From Pediococcus pentosaceus (lineage in GTDB: Bacteria; Bacillota; Bacilli; Lactobacillales; Lactobacillaceae), in contig NZ_JQBF01000004.1 of the NCBI RefSeq assembly GCF_001437285.1, forward strand, positions 1 to 64,000: DNA of 64,000 nucleotides, given 5' to 3'. A program made the translations under genes and the position numbers. The notes below the pieces were generated by a model. That model searched no databases. It worked only from the letters and a program-made list of their open reading frames with translations, and was not told the origin of the DNA. Shown piece by piece: positions 45,395 through 57,322 of the stretch; position 1 is the first letter of the stretch; every line of letters begins with the position of its first letter.

Positions 45395-45428
45395 TGGACC
45401 TGCCGTTCTTTATGGTCTTTTCGAACAA

Positions 45429-45487
45429 AGAAGAGTTTAGAAAATCAAATTATTTTTCTAAACTCTTCTAATATATACCAATTAATT
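45429..45487 (-). terminator. murB terminator with an adjoining NagR-like site
   Basis: AGAAGAGTTTAGAAAA and TTTTTCTAAACTCTTCT form a long hairpin (45429-45470). Beside it AATTGGTATATATTA (minus sense, 45485-45471) repeats the motif seen twice at glmS, about 85 bases ahead of the cdaA -10. Confidence 0.65.
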
Positions 45488-46388
45488 ATTTCTCTTCACC
45501 GATAATTCGAACTTCGGTTTCTAGCGTTACTCCAAATTGTTTCAAGACGGTTGCTTGAACATGATGAATCACATCCATGTAATCTGTTGCGGTGGCTCCT
45601 CCAACGTTAATGATGAAGCCCGCATGTTTCATTGAAACCTGTGCGCCCCCCACTGTAAAGCCTTGAAGACCTGCCTCATGAATTAATTTTCCAGTAAAGT
45701 AGCCTGTTGGTCGTTTAAAAACACTCCCACATGATGGATATTCAAGAGGTTGTTTCGAAGCTCGCAAACGATTCAGTTCGTCCATCCGAGCTCGAATTTT
45801 GTTAGCATCCCCTGAACGTAACTTAAAGGTTGCCGAAAGCACAACATCTTGATAATCTTGCACACTACTATGGCGGTAACCGAAATCGAGTTCATGGTTA
45901 TTTAAATTTTTAATCTCGCCATCTCTCGTCAAAATTTCTGCGCTAGTAACTACTTCACTAATCTCACCATCATAGGCACCCGCATTCATAAAGACTGCGC
46001 CCCCGATTGATCCAGGAATACCAGCTGCAAATTCAAGGCCCGTTAATCCTGCTTGGTAGGCTACTTCCGTGGTCTGAATCAGTGCCGCCCCTGCTTCCGC
46101 AACAACTTCATTTCCATTGACCTGGATGTCATCCATTTTAGTTAAAATTAACGTTAACCCTCGAATACCACCATCTCGCACAATTAAATTACTTGCATTA
46201 CCAATAATGGTCAATGGCGTATCCGTTTCTTTTGCCCAAAGTACTAGTCGTTTGGTTTCTGTTACTGACTCTGGAAATACCAACAAATCAGCTGGACCAC
46301 CAGTTTGGGTATTGGTGTATTTTGACAAAGGCTCATGCTCTAACACTTGAACCTCTGGAAATGCATCAGCTATTGATTGATCCATCAT
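45486..46388 (-). CDS. murB: UDP-N-acetylenolpyruvoylglucosamine reductase MurB
   Basis: A 300-residue type IIa (short) MurB, an FAD enzyme that reduces enolpyruvyl-UDP-GlcNAc to UDP-MurNAc. The FAD loop reads [17 protein letters not shown], the middle [16 protein letters not shown], the catalytic serine is in [10 protein letters not shown], and the C-terminal glutamate is in ETEVRIIGE. Confidence 0.96.
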   Translation of the reverse strand: MMDQSIADAFPEVQVLEHEPLSKYTNTQTGGPADLLVFPESVTETKRLVLWAKETDTPLTIIGNASNLIVRDGGIRGLTLILTKMDDIQVNGNEVVAEAGAALIQTTEVAYQAGLTGLEFAAGIPGSIGGAVFMNAGAYDGEISEVVTSAEILTRDGEIKNLNNHELDFGYRHSSVQDYQDVVLSATFKLRSGDANKIRARMDELNRLRASKQPLEYPSCGSVFKRPTGYFTGKLIHEAGLQGFTVGGAQVSMKHAGFIINVGGATATDYMDVIHHVQATVLKQFGVTLETEVRIIGEEK

Positions 46389-46432
46389 ACTTTCCCCTCT
46401 TACTTTTTCTTTTCATCTTAAAATCTCTTAGT

Positions 46433-47350
46433 CTATTCTATCACTTTACCTTGGCTTATTAAACGCGCGCACAACTCGTGTGAAAGGATTGCTGATGCTG
46501 GTGAAACTGGGTTTTCGGCGTGCTTTTCAAGTGCTGTTAAAAAGCTTCGCACTAACGGGTCAAATCCCCTAGTTTTCAAGTTAGTCTGCCAATCAGGAGC
46601 CTGTTGATAATGTTTAATCCCCTCTTTTTGAAGCGTTAAGGAACTTAAGTTATCCACAGTGGAAATCCCTCTTTGACTAATCACTTGGGCCATCTCGCTA
46701 TTAGTTTGAGTTTGCATATCAATCATTGCTGTTCCTAACATATCTCCCTTGCGAAGATTAATTCGCGCTAAAATCAAATTACCGTCCTGTTGGATCAGTT
46801 GACCGTCGACAAATTCTACCGTTCCTGAACCCATTAAGAATTGCGTGGTATCGATTACGTGAATCATTAAATCATAAACTGCAAATAACGGATTTTGCTG
46901 CTCTAATTCACGAGTTTTAGTTACCGTAACTAAATGCTTCGCTGGTAATTGAGCTAATTGTTGATGAAAAGGCACAAACCGGCGATTAAATCCACAGGTT
47001 AATAAAACTCCTTGTTTTTCAGCGAGACGATACAATTCTCGAACTTCATCTATATCTTCTGATACTGGTTTATCCACAAAGACGTTGATTTTATTTTCCA
47101 AAAATTTCTTAATAATGGCATAGTGGGTAGCAGTTGGTGTGTGCACAAAGACTGCTTCTACTCCCTCTGTTATTAATTCGTCTGAATTAGTTGATCCATA
47201 TTGAAATCCAAATTGTTTTTGAATATGAGCCAATTTCTCCGCATTACGACTACTTAAATGCCATTCAAAACGATCTTGTAACTCACTATACACCGGTAAA
47301 TAGGCTTTTTGAGCAATATTTCCTAATCCGATCACTCCAACTTTAATCAT
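46433..47350 (-). CDS. Gfo/Idh/MocA family NAD(P)-dependent oxidoreductase
   Basis: A 305-residue protein with N-terminal Rossmann fold (VGVIGLGNIAQKAYLPV) and the family's EKP motif as FVDKPVSED, followed by a Gfo-type C-terminal substrate domain. The substrate (a sugar, inositol or other polyol derivative) cannot be predicted. It lies 44 bases upstream of murB on the same strand and may be co-transcribed. Confidence 0.87.
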   Translation of the reverse strand: MIKVGVIGLGNIAQKAYLPVYSELQDRFEWHLSSRNAEKLAHIQKQFGFQYGSTNSDELITEGVEAVFVHTPTATHYAIIKKFLENKINVFVDKPVSEDIDEVRELYRLAEKQGVLLTCGFNRRFVPFHQQLAQLPAKHLVTVTKTRELEQQNPLFAVYDLMIHVIDTTQFLMGSGTVEFVDGQLIQQDGNLILARINLRKGDMLGTAMIDMQTQTNSEMAQVISQRGISTVDNLSSLTLQKEGIKHYQQAPDWQTNLKTRGFDPLVRSFLTALEKHAENPVSPASAILSHELCARLISQGKVIE

Positions 47351-47424
47351 CTTAATTAGCTCCTTTACTCGCTCACTTTTATTCGTTAAACTATAGGTTA
47401 AATCAATAAAGGAAAGTGATTCAA

Positions 47425-47961
47425 TTGAACTTTATCGCAATGGACTTTGAAACAGCAGCTCCTACTCGTGCAAGCGCCTGTTCAATTGCACTGACTGTTG
47501 TTCAAAATGATGTCATTACAGACGAACTTTACTCATTAATTAACCCTGAAACTGAATTTAATTGGCGCAATGTCCAAGTTCATGGCATTCATCAAGCCGA
47601 TGTGAGTGATGCACCCACATTTCCAGAACTCTGGCCCGTCGTTAAACAGTTCTTTACACCCGACAAACTGGTTGTGGCCCACAATGCAACTTTTGATAAT
47701 AGTGTCCTTAAAAAAACTTTAGAACGTTATCAAATTAATCGACTACCATATCAAACACTAGATACTTTACGAACTTCCAAAAGCTTCTATCCAGATTACA
47801 CCAATCATAAACTTAATACGATTTGTGATAATCTTGGAATTGATTTGCAGCACCATCATAACGCACTGGATGATAGCCGTGCCTGTGCGAATATCTTATT
47901 ACATCAAGAACATCGATTTGGAGCCGATGCCTTAGCTAGTTTTATTCGTCCGATTAAGTAA
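47425..47961 (+). CDS. DnaQ-like DEDDh 3'-5' exonuclease
   Basis: A 178-residue exonuclease of the DNA polymerase III epsilon type. ExoI is FIAMDFETA, ExoII VVAHNATFDNSVL and ExoIII HHNALDDSRACA. It lacks BRCT or polymerase domains. A TTG at 47425 with AAAGGAAAG 5-8 bases ahead is the preferred start; a GTG at 47416 is too close to the site. It probably trims or repairs DNA/RNA ends. Confidence 0.85.
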   Translation: MNFIAMDFETAAPTRASACSIALTVVQNDVITDELYSLINPETEFNWRNVQVHGIHQADVSDAPTFPELWPVVKQFFTPDKLVVAHNATFDNSVLKKTLERYQINRLPYQTLDTLRTSKSFYPDYTNHKLNTICDNLGIDLQHHHNALDDSRACANILLHQEHRFGADALASFIRPIK

Positions 47962-48451
47962 GGGATAATTCCATTTTTATAATTTGACGCCCCTGACCAT
48001 CCATGGTTGGGGGCGTTTTAGTTTGAAAACCTAGGTTTTGGTAAATTTGAATAGCATACTGATTATTATCCAAAACTGCTAGCCAAACTTGCTCTAACCA
48101 GCTAAATTGCTTCGCCCAGTATAAAGCTTCATCGACTAACATTGTCCCAATCCCGTTATGCCAGTAGTCTTTTAAGACACCAACGCCTAATTCAGCCCGA
48201 TGCTTCACTTCATCAGTTTCGATTAAGGTCACAATGCCAATCGGCGTCTCCCCCAACTTAGCAATTAAGAGAAAATTCAATGGGCTTTGCTGGATCAAAT
48301 TTAGATTTTCACCAATTTGTTCTAGACTTAACTTAGAAATTGCATCATCAAATTCAATGGAAGTTGTTTCAGATTCCAATTTTTGAATTAGTTGAACAAT
48401 CCCTTGTGCATCCTCAGCTTGCCCCTCAACAAAACTAACTTCATCGGCCAT
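47954..48451 (-). CDS. GNAT family N-acetyltransferase
   Basis: A 165-residue acetyltransferase. The acetyl-CoA motif A is LGVGVLKDYWHNGIGTMLV and motif B includes WLAVLDNNQYAIQIYQNLGF. The ATG at 48451 has GAGGAAAA ahead and overlaps the end of tsaE by 11 bases. In lactobacilli a RimI-like gene often accompanies tsaE, but this one looks like a general small-molecule or peptide acetyltransferase. Confidence 0.85.
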   Translation of the reverse strand: MADEVSFVEGQAEDAQGIVQLIQKLESETTSIEFDDAISKLSLEQIGENLNLIQQSPLNFLLIAKLGETPIGIVTLIETDEVKHRAELGVGVLKDYWHNGIGTMLVDEALYWAKQFSWLEQVWLAVLDNNQYAIQIYQNLGFQTKTPPTMDGQGRQIIKMELSLT

Positions 48452-48914
48452 TGATATTTTCCTCAATTGCTTCTTCGATTTTTTGATAATGTTCACCGTT
48501 AGGCTCCAAAGTTAGAAAACGTTTGGTATTGTCATGATTGCGATCTAAAATAACCCTTAAAAATTGATCTGGCAAATACGATTTAATATACTGTGACCAT
48601 TCCACCACGGTCACTCCATCACTTTCAAAGTATTCGTCAATTCCAATATCTCCCGCACCGTCTTCTTCAAGACGATATGCATCGATATGAAATAATGGCA
48701 TATTACCATCATGGTACTCATGCACAATGGTATAGGTGGGACTCTTCACGTAGCGCCGAATTCCAAGTGCTTGAGCAATGCCTTTTGTCAGTGTCGTTTT
48801 TCCGGCTCCTAAATCACCATCTAATAAGACCACGTCGTTAGCTTCCAGTAATTCCCCGATAATTTTGCCAAATTTAATCGTTTCGGCTTCGTCATTTAGT
48901 TGATAGGTTTCCAT
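48441..48914 (-). CDS. tsaE: tRNA threonylcarbamoyladenosine biosynthesis ATPase TsaE
   Basis: A 157-residue P-loop ATPase with Walker A GDLGAGKTTLTKG and switch-like KSPTYTIVHEY, both hallmarks. It helps TsaB-TsaD form t6A37 on ANN-decoding tRNAs. It is 2 bases after ung and overlaps the GNAT gene, giving an ung-tsaE-GNAT operon. Confidence 0.95.
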   Translation of the reverse strand: METYQLNDEAETIKFGKIIGELLEANDVVLLDGDLGAGKTTLTKGIAQALGIRRYVKSPTYTIVHEYHDGNMPLFHIDAYRLEEDGAGDIGIDEYFESDGVTVVEWSQYIKSYLPDQFLRVILDRNHDNTKRFLTLEPNGEHYQKIEEAIEENINGR

Positions 48915-48916
48915 GA

Positions 48917-49609
48917 TTATTTTTCCTCCAAAACTTCCGTTGGCAACTGCCAGTCAATTGGTGTCTCTCCCATCGCTTCAAGCGCTTCGTTGGTTTTTGA
49001 AAATGGCTTTGAGCCAAAGAAGCCCCGGTATGCCGATAAGGGACTGGGATGGGCTGATTGAATAATAATATTGCGGGATTGATCAATTAACTTAATCTTG
49101 TCGCGGGCCGCTTTTCCCCATAAAATAAACACAACGGGCTGCTCTCTTTCCGATAAGGCCTGAATCGCCGTGTCAGTCAACCGTTCCCAACCATGCCCTT
49201 GATGGGAATAAGCTTGTCCGTCACGAACGGTCAACACAGAATTCAAAAGTAGCACTCCTTGGTCTGCCCACTTTTTTAGATAACCGTGTTGGACTGGAGC
49301 AATTCCCAAATCACTTTGGAGTTCTTTGTAGATATTTTGTAACGATGGTGGAACTTGCACCCCAGGTTGCACTGAAAAACTTAGTCCGTGCGCTTGATTT
49401 TGTCCATGATATGGATCTTGCCCCAAGATTACCACCTTTACTTTTGAAAAAGGAGTCCATTCAAAGGCTTGAAAAATATGGTACATGTCAGGATGAATAT
49501 TTTGAGTAGCATATTCATGTTTCAAAAACTCATGCAATTTAGCATAATATGCTTGTTCAAATTCACCTTGTAAAACATCTTGCCAATCGTTATGGATTAT
49601 TTTTTTCAT
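48917..49609 (-). CDS. ung: Uracil-DNA glycosylase
   Basis: A 230-residue family 1 UDG removing uracil from DNA. The water-activating loop is GQDPYHG, the uracil-binding part LLNSVLTV and the DNA-intercalation loop [14 protein letters not shown]. It is the first gene of a three-gene operon. Confidence 0.97.
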   Translation of the reverse strand: MKKIIHNDWQDVLQGEFEQAYYAKLHEFLKHEYATQNIHPDMYHIFQAFEWTPFSKVKVVILGQDPYHGQNQAHGLSFSVQPGVQVPPSLQNIYKELQSDLGIAPVQHGYLKKWADQGVLLLNSVLTVRDGQAYSHQGHGWERLTDTAIQALSEREQPVVFILWGKAARDKIKLIDQSRNIIIQSAHPSPLSAYRGFFGSKPFSKTNEALEAMGETPIDWQLPTEVLEEK

Positions 49610-49719
49610 TTCGTAACTCCTTAATACAATTTTATTACTTCTATTCTAACTGATTTAGTAAAAAAAAAGCTATGTCATGTTAGAATTAACATAAATACAT
49701 GGATTGGATGTGCTTATAA

Positions 49720-50592
49720 ATGATTTCAATTATCGCTTCAGATATGGATGGAACACTTCTTAACGAAGAAATGCAGATTTCAAGTGCCAACGCAGATGCT
49801 ATTAAAAAGGCCCAAGCTGCTGGGGTTCATTTTGCAGTGGCCACTGGTCGTGAATATCGTGAAGCCAAACCTTTGCTTGAAGCATACGGACTATCGGTCC
49901 CACTAATTACTTTAAACGGAGCCGCTGTTTTCGACGTCGATGGTAAAGCTTTAGATATGGTTCCTATTACTAAGCCATCAGCCGTCTTGATCATGCATCA
50001 ACTAGAAAAAGCCGGTCTTTACTATGAAATTACAACTAACCAAGGCGTCGTTTCTAATAGTCGCACTCGTCGAATTCAAACCGTAGCTCATTTGCTTGAA
50101 ACGGTTAACCCAGACACACCTTTCAAATTAGCAGTCGCTATGTCATCAGCACGGGTGGAACTAATGAACATTCGCTACGTGGATGATTACCAAGTTTTAA
50201 TTGACGATCCGAAGATTCAAGTGCTTAAACTTGTGGCTTTTGGTGAAAATGGACAAAAGGGGTTGCAACCCGTTCGTGAAGCTTTACATGCTAAAGTTGA
50301 TGTTGCCATTTCATCTTCTTTTGAAAATAACATCGAAATCAATAATCCCCGTGCCCAAAAAGGAATTGCGGTTCAACACTTTGCTGATGAATTGAACGTT
50401 CCCATGTCACAAGTAATGACCATCGGTGATAATATGAATGATGCTTCTATGTTAAAAATCGCTGGTGTTAGTTACGCCATGGGTAATGCGATTCCGGAAA
50501 TTAAAAAACTTGCTAATCATCTGACCGTTACTAATAATGAAAATGGGGTTGCTAAAGCCATTCTTGAGCAACTTGATGAAAACCATCAGTAA
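49720..50592 (+). CDS. Cof-type HAD-IIB phosphatase
   Basis: A 290-residue HAD of the Cof/YidA group. Motif I is IASDMDGTLLNEE, motif II ITLNGAAVF, motif III Lys in AQKGIAVQHF and motif IV IGDNMNDASMLKIAG. The C2 cap fits sugar-phosphate or flavin-nucleotide phosphatases. It is followed after 14 bases by a LURP-one-like gene and then a GNAT gene, probably one operon. Confidence 0.9.
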   Translation: MISIIASDMDGTLLNEEMQISSANADAIKKAQAAGVHFAVATGREYREAKPLLEAYGLSVPLITLNGAAVFDVDGKALDMVPITKPSAVLIMHQLEKAGLYYEITTNQGVVSNSRTRRIQTVAHLLETVNPDTPFKLAVAMSSARVELMNIRYVDDYQVLIDDPKIQVLKLVAFGENGQKGLQPVREALHAKVDVAISSSFENNIEINNPRAQKGIAVQHFADELNVPMSQVMTIGDNMNDASMLKIAGVSYAMGNAIPEIKKLANHLTVTNNENGVAKAILEQLDENHQ

Positions 50593-50606
50593 AACGAGGC
50601 TATGCT

Positions 50607-51209
50607 ATGCGTAGATTTTATCTAAAAAGCCAAGGACTCGAAAATAAGGGAGCTACCATTGTCAGCGATGAAAAGCACAACTCCAAATATCTTTTGGTCG
50701 GTAAATGGGGCATTAAAAACGACGCTCTCTCGGTTTATGATTTAAACGGAAAATTGGTTTCAGAACTAAAGCAGGTATCGGTTGGTAAACTGCCTAAATT
50801 TGAACTCTTTTTGCAAGGTACCAAGGTAGGAACCGTTACCACTCCCATCGGTTTTATCCGTGGATTTCTTTTAGTCCATAACTTGCATTGGTGGATTGCC
50901 GGAGATACTGTAACCTGTCATTTTAAAGTTTTCCACGGAATTTCAACTATTCTAGAAATTAACCGGGTTCAAATCAATGGTAGTGCCTATATTGAATTGA
51001 ATGTTTTTGACCAAGAACACCTCCCTCTCTTTATTTGCTTAGCGGCTATTTTAGATCGCTGGATTCAAAAGCGTCCTCCGCTACGCGAACCTAAATTAGT
51101 TCGGACTTGGAAAATCAATTCCGACGCAACCAGTTATAACAATTTTTTAAAGGAGAATTTACATGAAAATAACCAAAGCTTCCACTGCCGACATTCCAGC
51201 GGTGATTGA
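50607..51209 (+). CDS. LURP-one-related (Tubby-like) protein
   Basis: A 200-residue beta-rich protein with the LURP-one/Tubby pattern of repeated strands (NSKYLLVGKWGIKNDALSVYD; LVSELKQVSVGKLPKFELF). In bacteria the family function is unknown; membrane or phospholipid binding is suggested for eukaryotic relatives. Its 3' end overlaps the next gene by 47 bases in another frame; the last 16 residues read through the GNAT start. It has a modest ribosome site (ACGAGG). Confidence 0.7.
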   Translation: MRRFYLKSQGLENKGATIVSDEKHNSKYLLVGKWGIKNDALSVYDLNGKLVSELKQVSVGKLPKFELFLQGTKVGTVTTPIGFIRGFLLVHNLHWWIAGDTVTCHFKVFHGISTILEINRVQINGSAYIELNVFDQEHLPLFICLAAILDRWIQKRPPLREPKLVRTWKINSDATSYNNFLKENLHENNQSFHCRHSSGD

Positions 51210-51726
51210 ATTACTCAAGATTATCTTAGATGAAATAGAACTACCATTTTACTTAAATAATGATGCAGACGAGGTTACCAAACTCTTTGTTGAAACTTTT
51301 AAAAGCCCGACTTATGCAGAACATGCAGACATCATTGTTGCTAAAAATGAACATGATGAAGTAGCCGGCGTGGCTTATGGCTATCCAGGGGCCCATGAAG
51401 ATATTTTAGATGAGGAGTTTCAAAAACACTTTGATCAAGTAAAGCTACCAGCTCAACCAATTTACGAAGATCCAGAAGCGGATGCTGACGAATGGTACCT
51501 AGATTCATTGGTAGTCAATCCCAAGTTCCAGAACATGGGAATTGGAACTCAACTGCTTAATGCTCTACCCGAATATGCTCAAAAACGTGGTCTTAAAAAA
51601 TTAGGTTTACTAGTTGATGATTTAAATCCTAACGCTGAACGTTTATATCGTCGTTTAGGCTTCAAAAATGATCATGAACAAGTTGTATCTCACCGTAATT
51701 ACCAACATTTAAAAAAATCAATCTAA
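51163..51726 (+). CDS. GNAT family N-acetyltransferase
   Basis: A 187-residue acetyltransferase with motif A VVNPKFQNMGIGTQLLNAL and motif B LLVDDLNPNAERLYRRLGF. The N-terminal half resembles YjbC/ElaA-like proteins of lactobacilli. The AAAGGAG ribosome site lies inside the upstream gene, so translation is coupled. A terminator follows directly. Confidence 0.88.
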   Translation: MKITKASTADIPAVIELLKIILDEIELPFYLNNDADEVTKLFVETFKSPTYAEHADIIVAKNEHDEVAGVAYGYPGAHEDILDEEFQKHFDQVKLPAQPIYEDPEADADEWYLDSLVVNPKFQNMGIGTQLLNALPEYAQKRGLKKLGLLVDDLNPNAERLYRRLGFKNDHEQVVSHRNYQHLKKSI

Positions 51727-51763
51727 CAAAAAAAGAGATTATCCGCTGGATAATCTCTTTTTA
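51727..51763. terminator. Bidirectional intrinsic terminator
   Basis: AAAAAGAGATTATCC GCT GGATAATCTCTTTTT between convergent GNAT and smpB genes; it overlaps the smpB stop. Confidence 0.9.
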
Positions 51764-52228
51764 TCTATTCTTTAAGGCTCGATCGATTTCCCGTTGTTGA
51801 TCACGCTTCTTTAATGATTCACGTTTATCGTATTCGTGTTTACCTTTGGCAACTCCGATTAGGACTTTGGCAAAACCATTTTTTAGATACATCTTCAACG
51901 GTACGATGGTGATTCCCTTATTTTTGGTTTCTTCTTGTAACTTCAAAATTTCTTTTTTATGCAATAAAAGTTTTCGGTTACGGAAGGGATCATGGTTAAA
52001 TTGATTTCCTTGTAAATATTCATTAATTTGAACGTTCATGAGGATGGCCTCTCCGTGCCGGATCTGTACATATCCATCTCTCAACGTTACTCGCCGATCT
52101 CTGATGGATTTAATTTCCGTCCCCGTTAAAACCATTCCCGCTTCCATCGTACTTAATATGGAATAATCATGACGCGCCTTTTTATTTTGGGCAAGTGCTT
52201 TATCATTGGACTTTGGTTTCTTAGCCAT
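51761..52228 (-). CDS. smpB: SsrA-binding protein SmpB
   Basis: A 155-residue OB-fold protein that carries tmRNA into stalled ribosomes. Conserved parts are [27 protein letters not shown] and the C-terminal [16 protein letters not shown](x)Q tail. It follows rnr by 14 bases; RNase R degrades mRNAs freed by trans-translation, so the pairing is functional. Confidence 0.97.
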
Positions 52229-52242
52229 AACATAACCTCCTC

Positions 52243-54588
52243 TTATTTCTTATGAGAAGTATTTTTAGAAAACTTCTTGACCGTTTTATCTTTGTAAAAT
52301 GGTTTTCCGTTTCGATTTCCTGATTTATTGTTGTTCTTTCCGCTAGGCTTTTGACCGTTACGACGCGGACCACGGTTAAATTGTTGACGCGGTGGAAGTT
52401 GAATATCACTCTTAGGTGTTTTTTCTGGATGCAATAATTCAAAATCAACTTCAGATTGATCCTTATCCACTCGCATTAATTTAATCTCAACTTCTTGACC
52501 AATTTGGAATGTACGGTGGGTATTCCGTCCGACCAAGGCCATCTGTTTTTCAACATATTCATAGTAGTCATCCTTCATGGTACTAATATGAATTAGTCCT
52601 TCAACCGTATTTTCCAATTCAACGAATAAACCAAACTTCATTACTGAACTAACTACCGCATGGAATTCTTCTCCCACATGGTCAGCCATAAATTCAGCCT
52701 TCTTCATTCCATCAACATCACGTTCTGTGTCGATTGCTCGACGTTCTAACTTGGAAGTATGATCGGCAATTTCTGGAATGCTTTCAACATATTTCGCTTG
52801 TGCTGCTTCACCAGTACCATTTTCGGCATAATGACGAATTAAGCGGTGCACAAATAAGTCCGGATAACGGCGAATTGGTGAAGTGAAATGCGTATAATAC
52901 TCAGCAGCCAATCCAAAATGACCTAATGATTGAGCATCATACTTAGCTTGGCGCATACTACGAAGCATCATTACTGAAATCATTGCTTCTTCTGGAGTCC
53001 CAGCAATCTTCTTAAGCACGCTTTGCAGCGTCTTAGGCTTCAGATCCTTGGTGCTTCCTTTAACTACGTGTCCAAATACAGATAGGAATTCAAAGAAGGT
53101 TAACATTCTTTCGCTATCGGGAGTTTCATGAATACGATATAAGAATGGCACATGAGCCTTATAGTAGTGCTCAGCAACCGTTTCATTAGCTGCCAACATG
53201 AATGATTCAATCATACGTTCTGAAGTCCCACGCGTCCGTAATTTAATGTCAATTGGATGTCCGGTTTCATCAACGATGATTTGGGCTTCTTTATCGCTAA
53301 ATTCAATTGCTCCACGTTGCTTACGCTTCTTAAGCAAGATTTTGTGAAGTTCGCCCATCATTTCAAACATAGGCACTAATTTTTCATAACGTGCCATAGT
53401 TTTTTCGTCTTTAGATTCCAAAATCTTATTAACATCGTTATATGTCATTCGAGCATCTGATTCAATTACACTTGGGTAAATCTTATGGTTAACTACGTCT
53501 CCTTCAGGCGTAATTTCCATTTCACAAGTCATCGAAAGCCGTTCAACATTAGGGTTTAATGAACAAATTCCGTTAGAAAGCTTACGTGGCAACATTGGAA
53601 TTACTCGGTCAGTCAAGTAAACACTTGTACTTCGACGATATGCTTCTTTATCTAAAGGAGAACCTTCTTTAACATAGTGAGAAACATCCGCAATGTTAAC
53701 TAATAAACGGTAATTTCCATTATCTAGTTTTTTAAGACCTACAGCATCATCAAAATCTTTGGAATCATCCCCATCGATTGTGACCACTACTTCATTAGTT
53801 AAATCAACGCGTCCTTTTTTCTCTGCATCTGTTACATAGTCTGGAATCGAAGCAATCTCTGCTTTGACATCATCTGGAAATTCAGTTGGTAACTCATGTT
53901 GATAAACCACTTCTAAGATGTCCACTCCTGGATCATCCTTATGACCAACCGTCTTTTCAGCAACCCCGGCAATTAACTTAGGAGAATTAGGCTTAGGATA
54001 TTGCGTAACTTGGGCCGTGATCACTGAACCGTCAGTTGGTTGAATTCCGCCTTCTAGAACATCGAATTGATATGAAGACATTTTCTTGTCTTTCAAATTG
54101 ATATGACCTAAAACATTCTTCTGTGGTTCAGGAGCAAATTCAAAAACCCCCACCGCTTGGGTAAAGTGGCGACTTGTAATCTTCTTAACAATTCCTTCTG
54201 GTCCGCGATCGTCACCCTTCTTAGATGGACGAGTAATTTTTACATCAACTTCATCCATATTTAAAGCATACGCTGTATGATCTTCACTAATATAAATGTC
54301 AGGAATTTCATCCTCTTCTACTGAAACAAATCCGAAACCACGATCATTAGCATGGAACACACCATGAACTAATAATTGATTTTTAGGACGAGCAATTTTA
54401 AATTTGCCATCTTCCGTTATTTCAACTTTTTTAGAACGTTCCATTAATGCCAATTCCTTAACTAAGGTGTTAAACACACTGGCCCCTTCTAAATTTAAAC
54501 CCTTAAAAAGTTCCTCAGCAGTTAACTTTTGGGTTGGTCGTTGTTGCAGATAATTAATAATTAAAGCTTGTAATTTGTTTATTTCCAT
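52243..54588 (-). CDS. rnr: Ribonuclease R
   Basis: A 781-residue 3'-5' exoribonuclease. Domain order is N-terminal winged helix, two cold-shock domains, the RNB core (catalytic acidic cluster in [14 protein letters not shown]), S1 domain (about 630-715) and a basic Asn/Lys/Arg-rich tail (about 725-781) that helps bind structured RNA. It is coupled to smpB downstream. Confidence 0.96.
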
Positions 54589-54616
54589 TTCTTACCTCAT
54601 ATTTTTGTATTTATTA

Positions 54617-54655
54617 AATAAAAAAGCTAAAGACAAAACTAATTTCGTCTTTAGC
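54617..54655 (-). terminator. Intrinsic terminator after secG
   Basis: GGCTAAAGAC and GTCTTTAGC pair around an 11-base loop, followed by T6 on the minus strand. It separates secG from rnr. Confidence 0.85.
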
Positions 54656-54726
54656 CGTTCCTAATGATTCCGAAATCTAAATTTCAGAATTTGCTAAATG
54701 CAATTTTTTTGTTCAATACGATCTCT

Positions 54727-54963
54727 CTAGTGTGCAGATACGTAAACCATTGCAATGGTGACAGCAAAAAACAAGAAAAGCAAGACTGCAGTTACTTTTT
54801 GCATAAATGCTTCAAATCCACGTGGTTTTTGCTTTGCAAATAGGTCACCAGCACCACCCGTTAATGAAGACATCGCGCTGTCAGTCTTAGCCGGTTGCAT
54901 CATAACCGCAATGATTATAAACACTGACAGAATCAATAGAATTGTCATCAGAAGTGAATACAC
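54727..54963 (-). CDS. secG: Preprotein translocase subunit SecG
   Basis: A 78-residue protein with two membrane helices (about 1-20 and 56-76) joined by the typical QPAKTDSAMSSLTGGAGDLFAKQKPRG loop. It is a peripheral part of the SecYEG channel. It stands upstream of rnr-smpB as in many Bacilli, but with its own terminator. Confidence 0.94.
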   Translation of the reverse strand: MYSLLMTILLILSVFIIIAVMMQPAKTDSAMSSLTGGAGDLFAKQKPRGFEAFMQKVTAVLLFLFFAVTIAMVYVSAH

Positions 54964-55040
54964 AAGATGACCTCCTTCATGTTCTTAATAAGTTCTAGTA
55001 CTAATTTAACATATTTGAGCCTGAATTCCAATTTAATAAC

Positions 55041-55073
55041 AAAAAAAGAGGCGGACAAAATGTCCGCCTCTTT
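55041..55073 (-). terminator. Terminator of the glycolytic operon after eno
   Basis: A 13-bp perfect stem AAAGAGGCGGACA/TGTCCGCCTCTTT followed by more Ts on the minus strand. Confidence 0.92.
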
Positions 55074-55089
55074 GATTGACCTAATTTAA

Positions 55090-56433
<1,344 letters not shown>

Positions 56434-56487
56434 TTAAATCTGCTTAACGCAGTTCAACTATTATTATATTATATTTCCTTAATTATA

Positions 56488-57243
56488 TTAACCCTTGTAG
56501 TTAACTAATTCTAGGAATGATTCTGGATCAAGTGATGCTCCACCAACAAGTCCACCATCAATATCTTCTTTGCCCATTAATTCAGCAATGTTAGCAGGTT
56601 TTACACTACCACCGTATTGAATACGTACTTTGTCAGCAACAGTTTGATCGTAAAGCTTAGCAACTGTTTCACGAATTACGTGACAAACTTCTTGAGCTTG
56701 ATCACTTGAAGCTGTCTTACCAGTACCGATAGCCCAGATTGGTTCGTAAGCGATCACTGATGCAGCAACTTGTTCTGCAGTTAAATCTTTAAGAGCGTTT
56801 GTGATTTGACCAGCAACCCATTCATTAGTTTCGCCAGCTTCACGTTGTTCAAGAGTTTCTCCACAGCAAATGATTGGTGTCATGTTGTTGTTGAAGATTG
56901 CCTTAGCCTTCTTGTTAATATCTTCGTCAGTTTCACCGAAGTATTGTCGACGTTCTGAATGACCGATAACAACATAGTTAACGCCCATTTCGTTTAAAGC
57001 CTTAGGACTTGTTTCGCCAGTGAAAGCACCTTCGTCTTCGAAGTAGCTGTTTTCAGCAGCAGTCTTTAGTTGTTCATCTTTTGAGAAAGCTACTAAAGTG
57101 CTTAAATCGATAGCAGGAGCAGCAATAACTGATTCTACTACAGAAGCATCAGGTAACTTACCTTTGATAGCATCCAAGAATTCTTGAGTTTCTTGGGGGT
57201 TTTTGTTCATTTTCCAGTTTCCAGCAATAATTGGAGTACGCAA
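56488..57243 (-). CDS. tpiA: Triosephosphate isomerase
   Basis: A 251-residue TIM barrel with GNWKMNK (catalytic Lys), GHSERR (His) and [11 protein letters not shown] (Glu). It interconverts DHAP and glyceraldehyde-3-phosphate. It lies between pgk and eno. A hairpin GAAGAATCA/TGATTCTTC (57284-57304) in the pgk-tpiA gap may be an mRNA processing site. Confidence 0.98.
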   Translation of the reverse strand: MRTPIIAGNWKMNKNPQETQEFLDAIKGKLPDASVVESVIAAPAIDLSTLVAFSKDEQLKTAAENSYFEDEGAFTGETSPKALNEMGVNYVVIGHSERRQYFGETDEDINKKAKAIFNNNMTPIICCGETLEQREAGETNEWVAGQITNALKDLTAEQVAASVIAYEPIWAIGTGKTASSDQAQEVCHVIRETVAKLYDQTVADKVRIQYGGSVKPANIAELMGKEDIDGGLVGGASLDPESFLELVNYKG

Positions 57244-57322
57244 AATAAAACATCCTTTCCGAATTACAGGTTATGTAGCAGAAAAGAAGAATCAACTGAT
57301 TCTTCGATTTCTACAACTTTAA

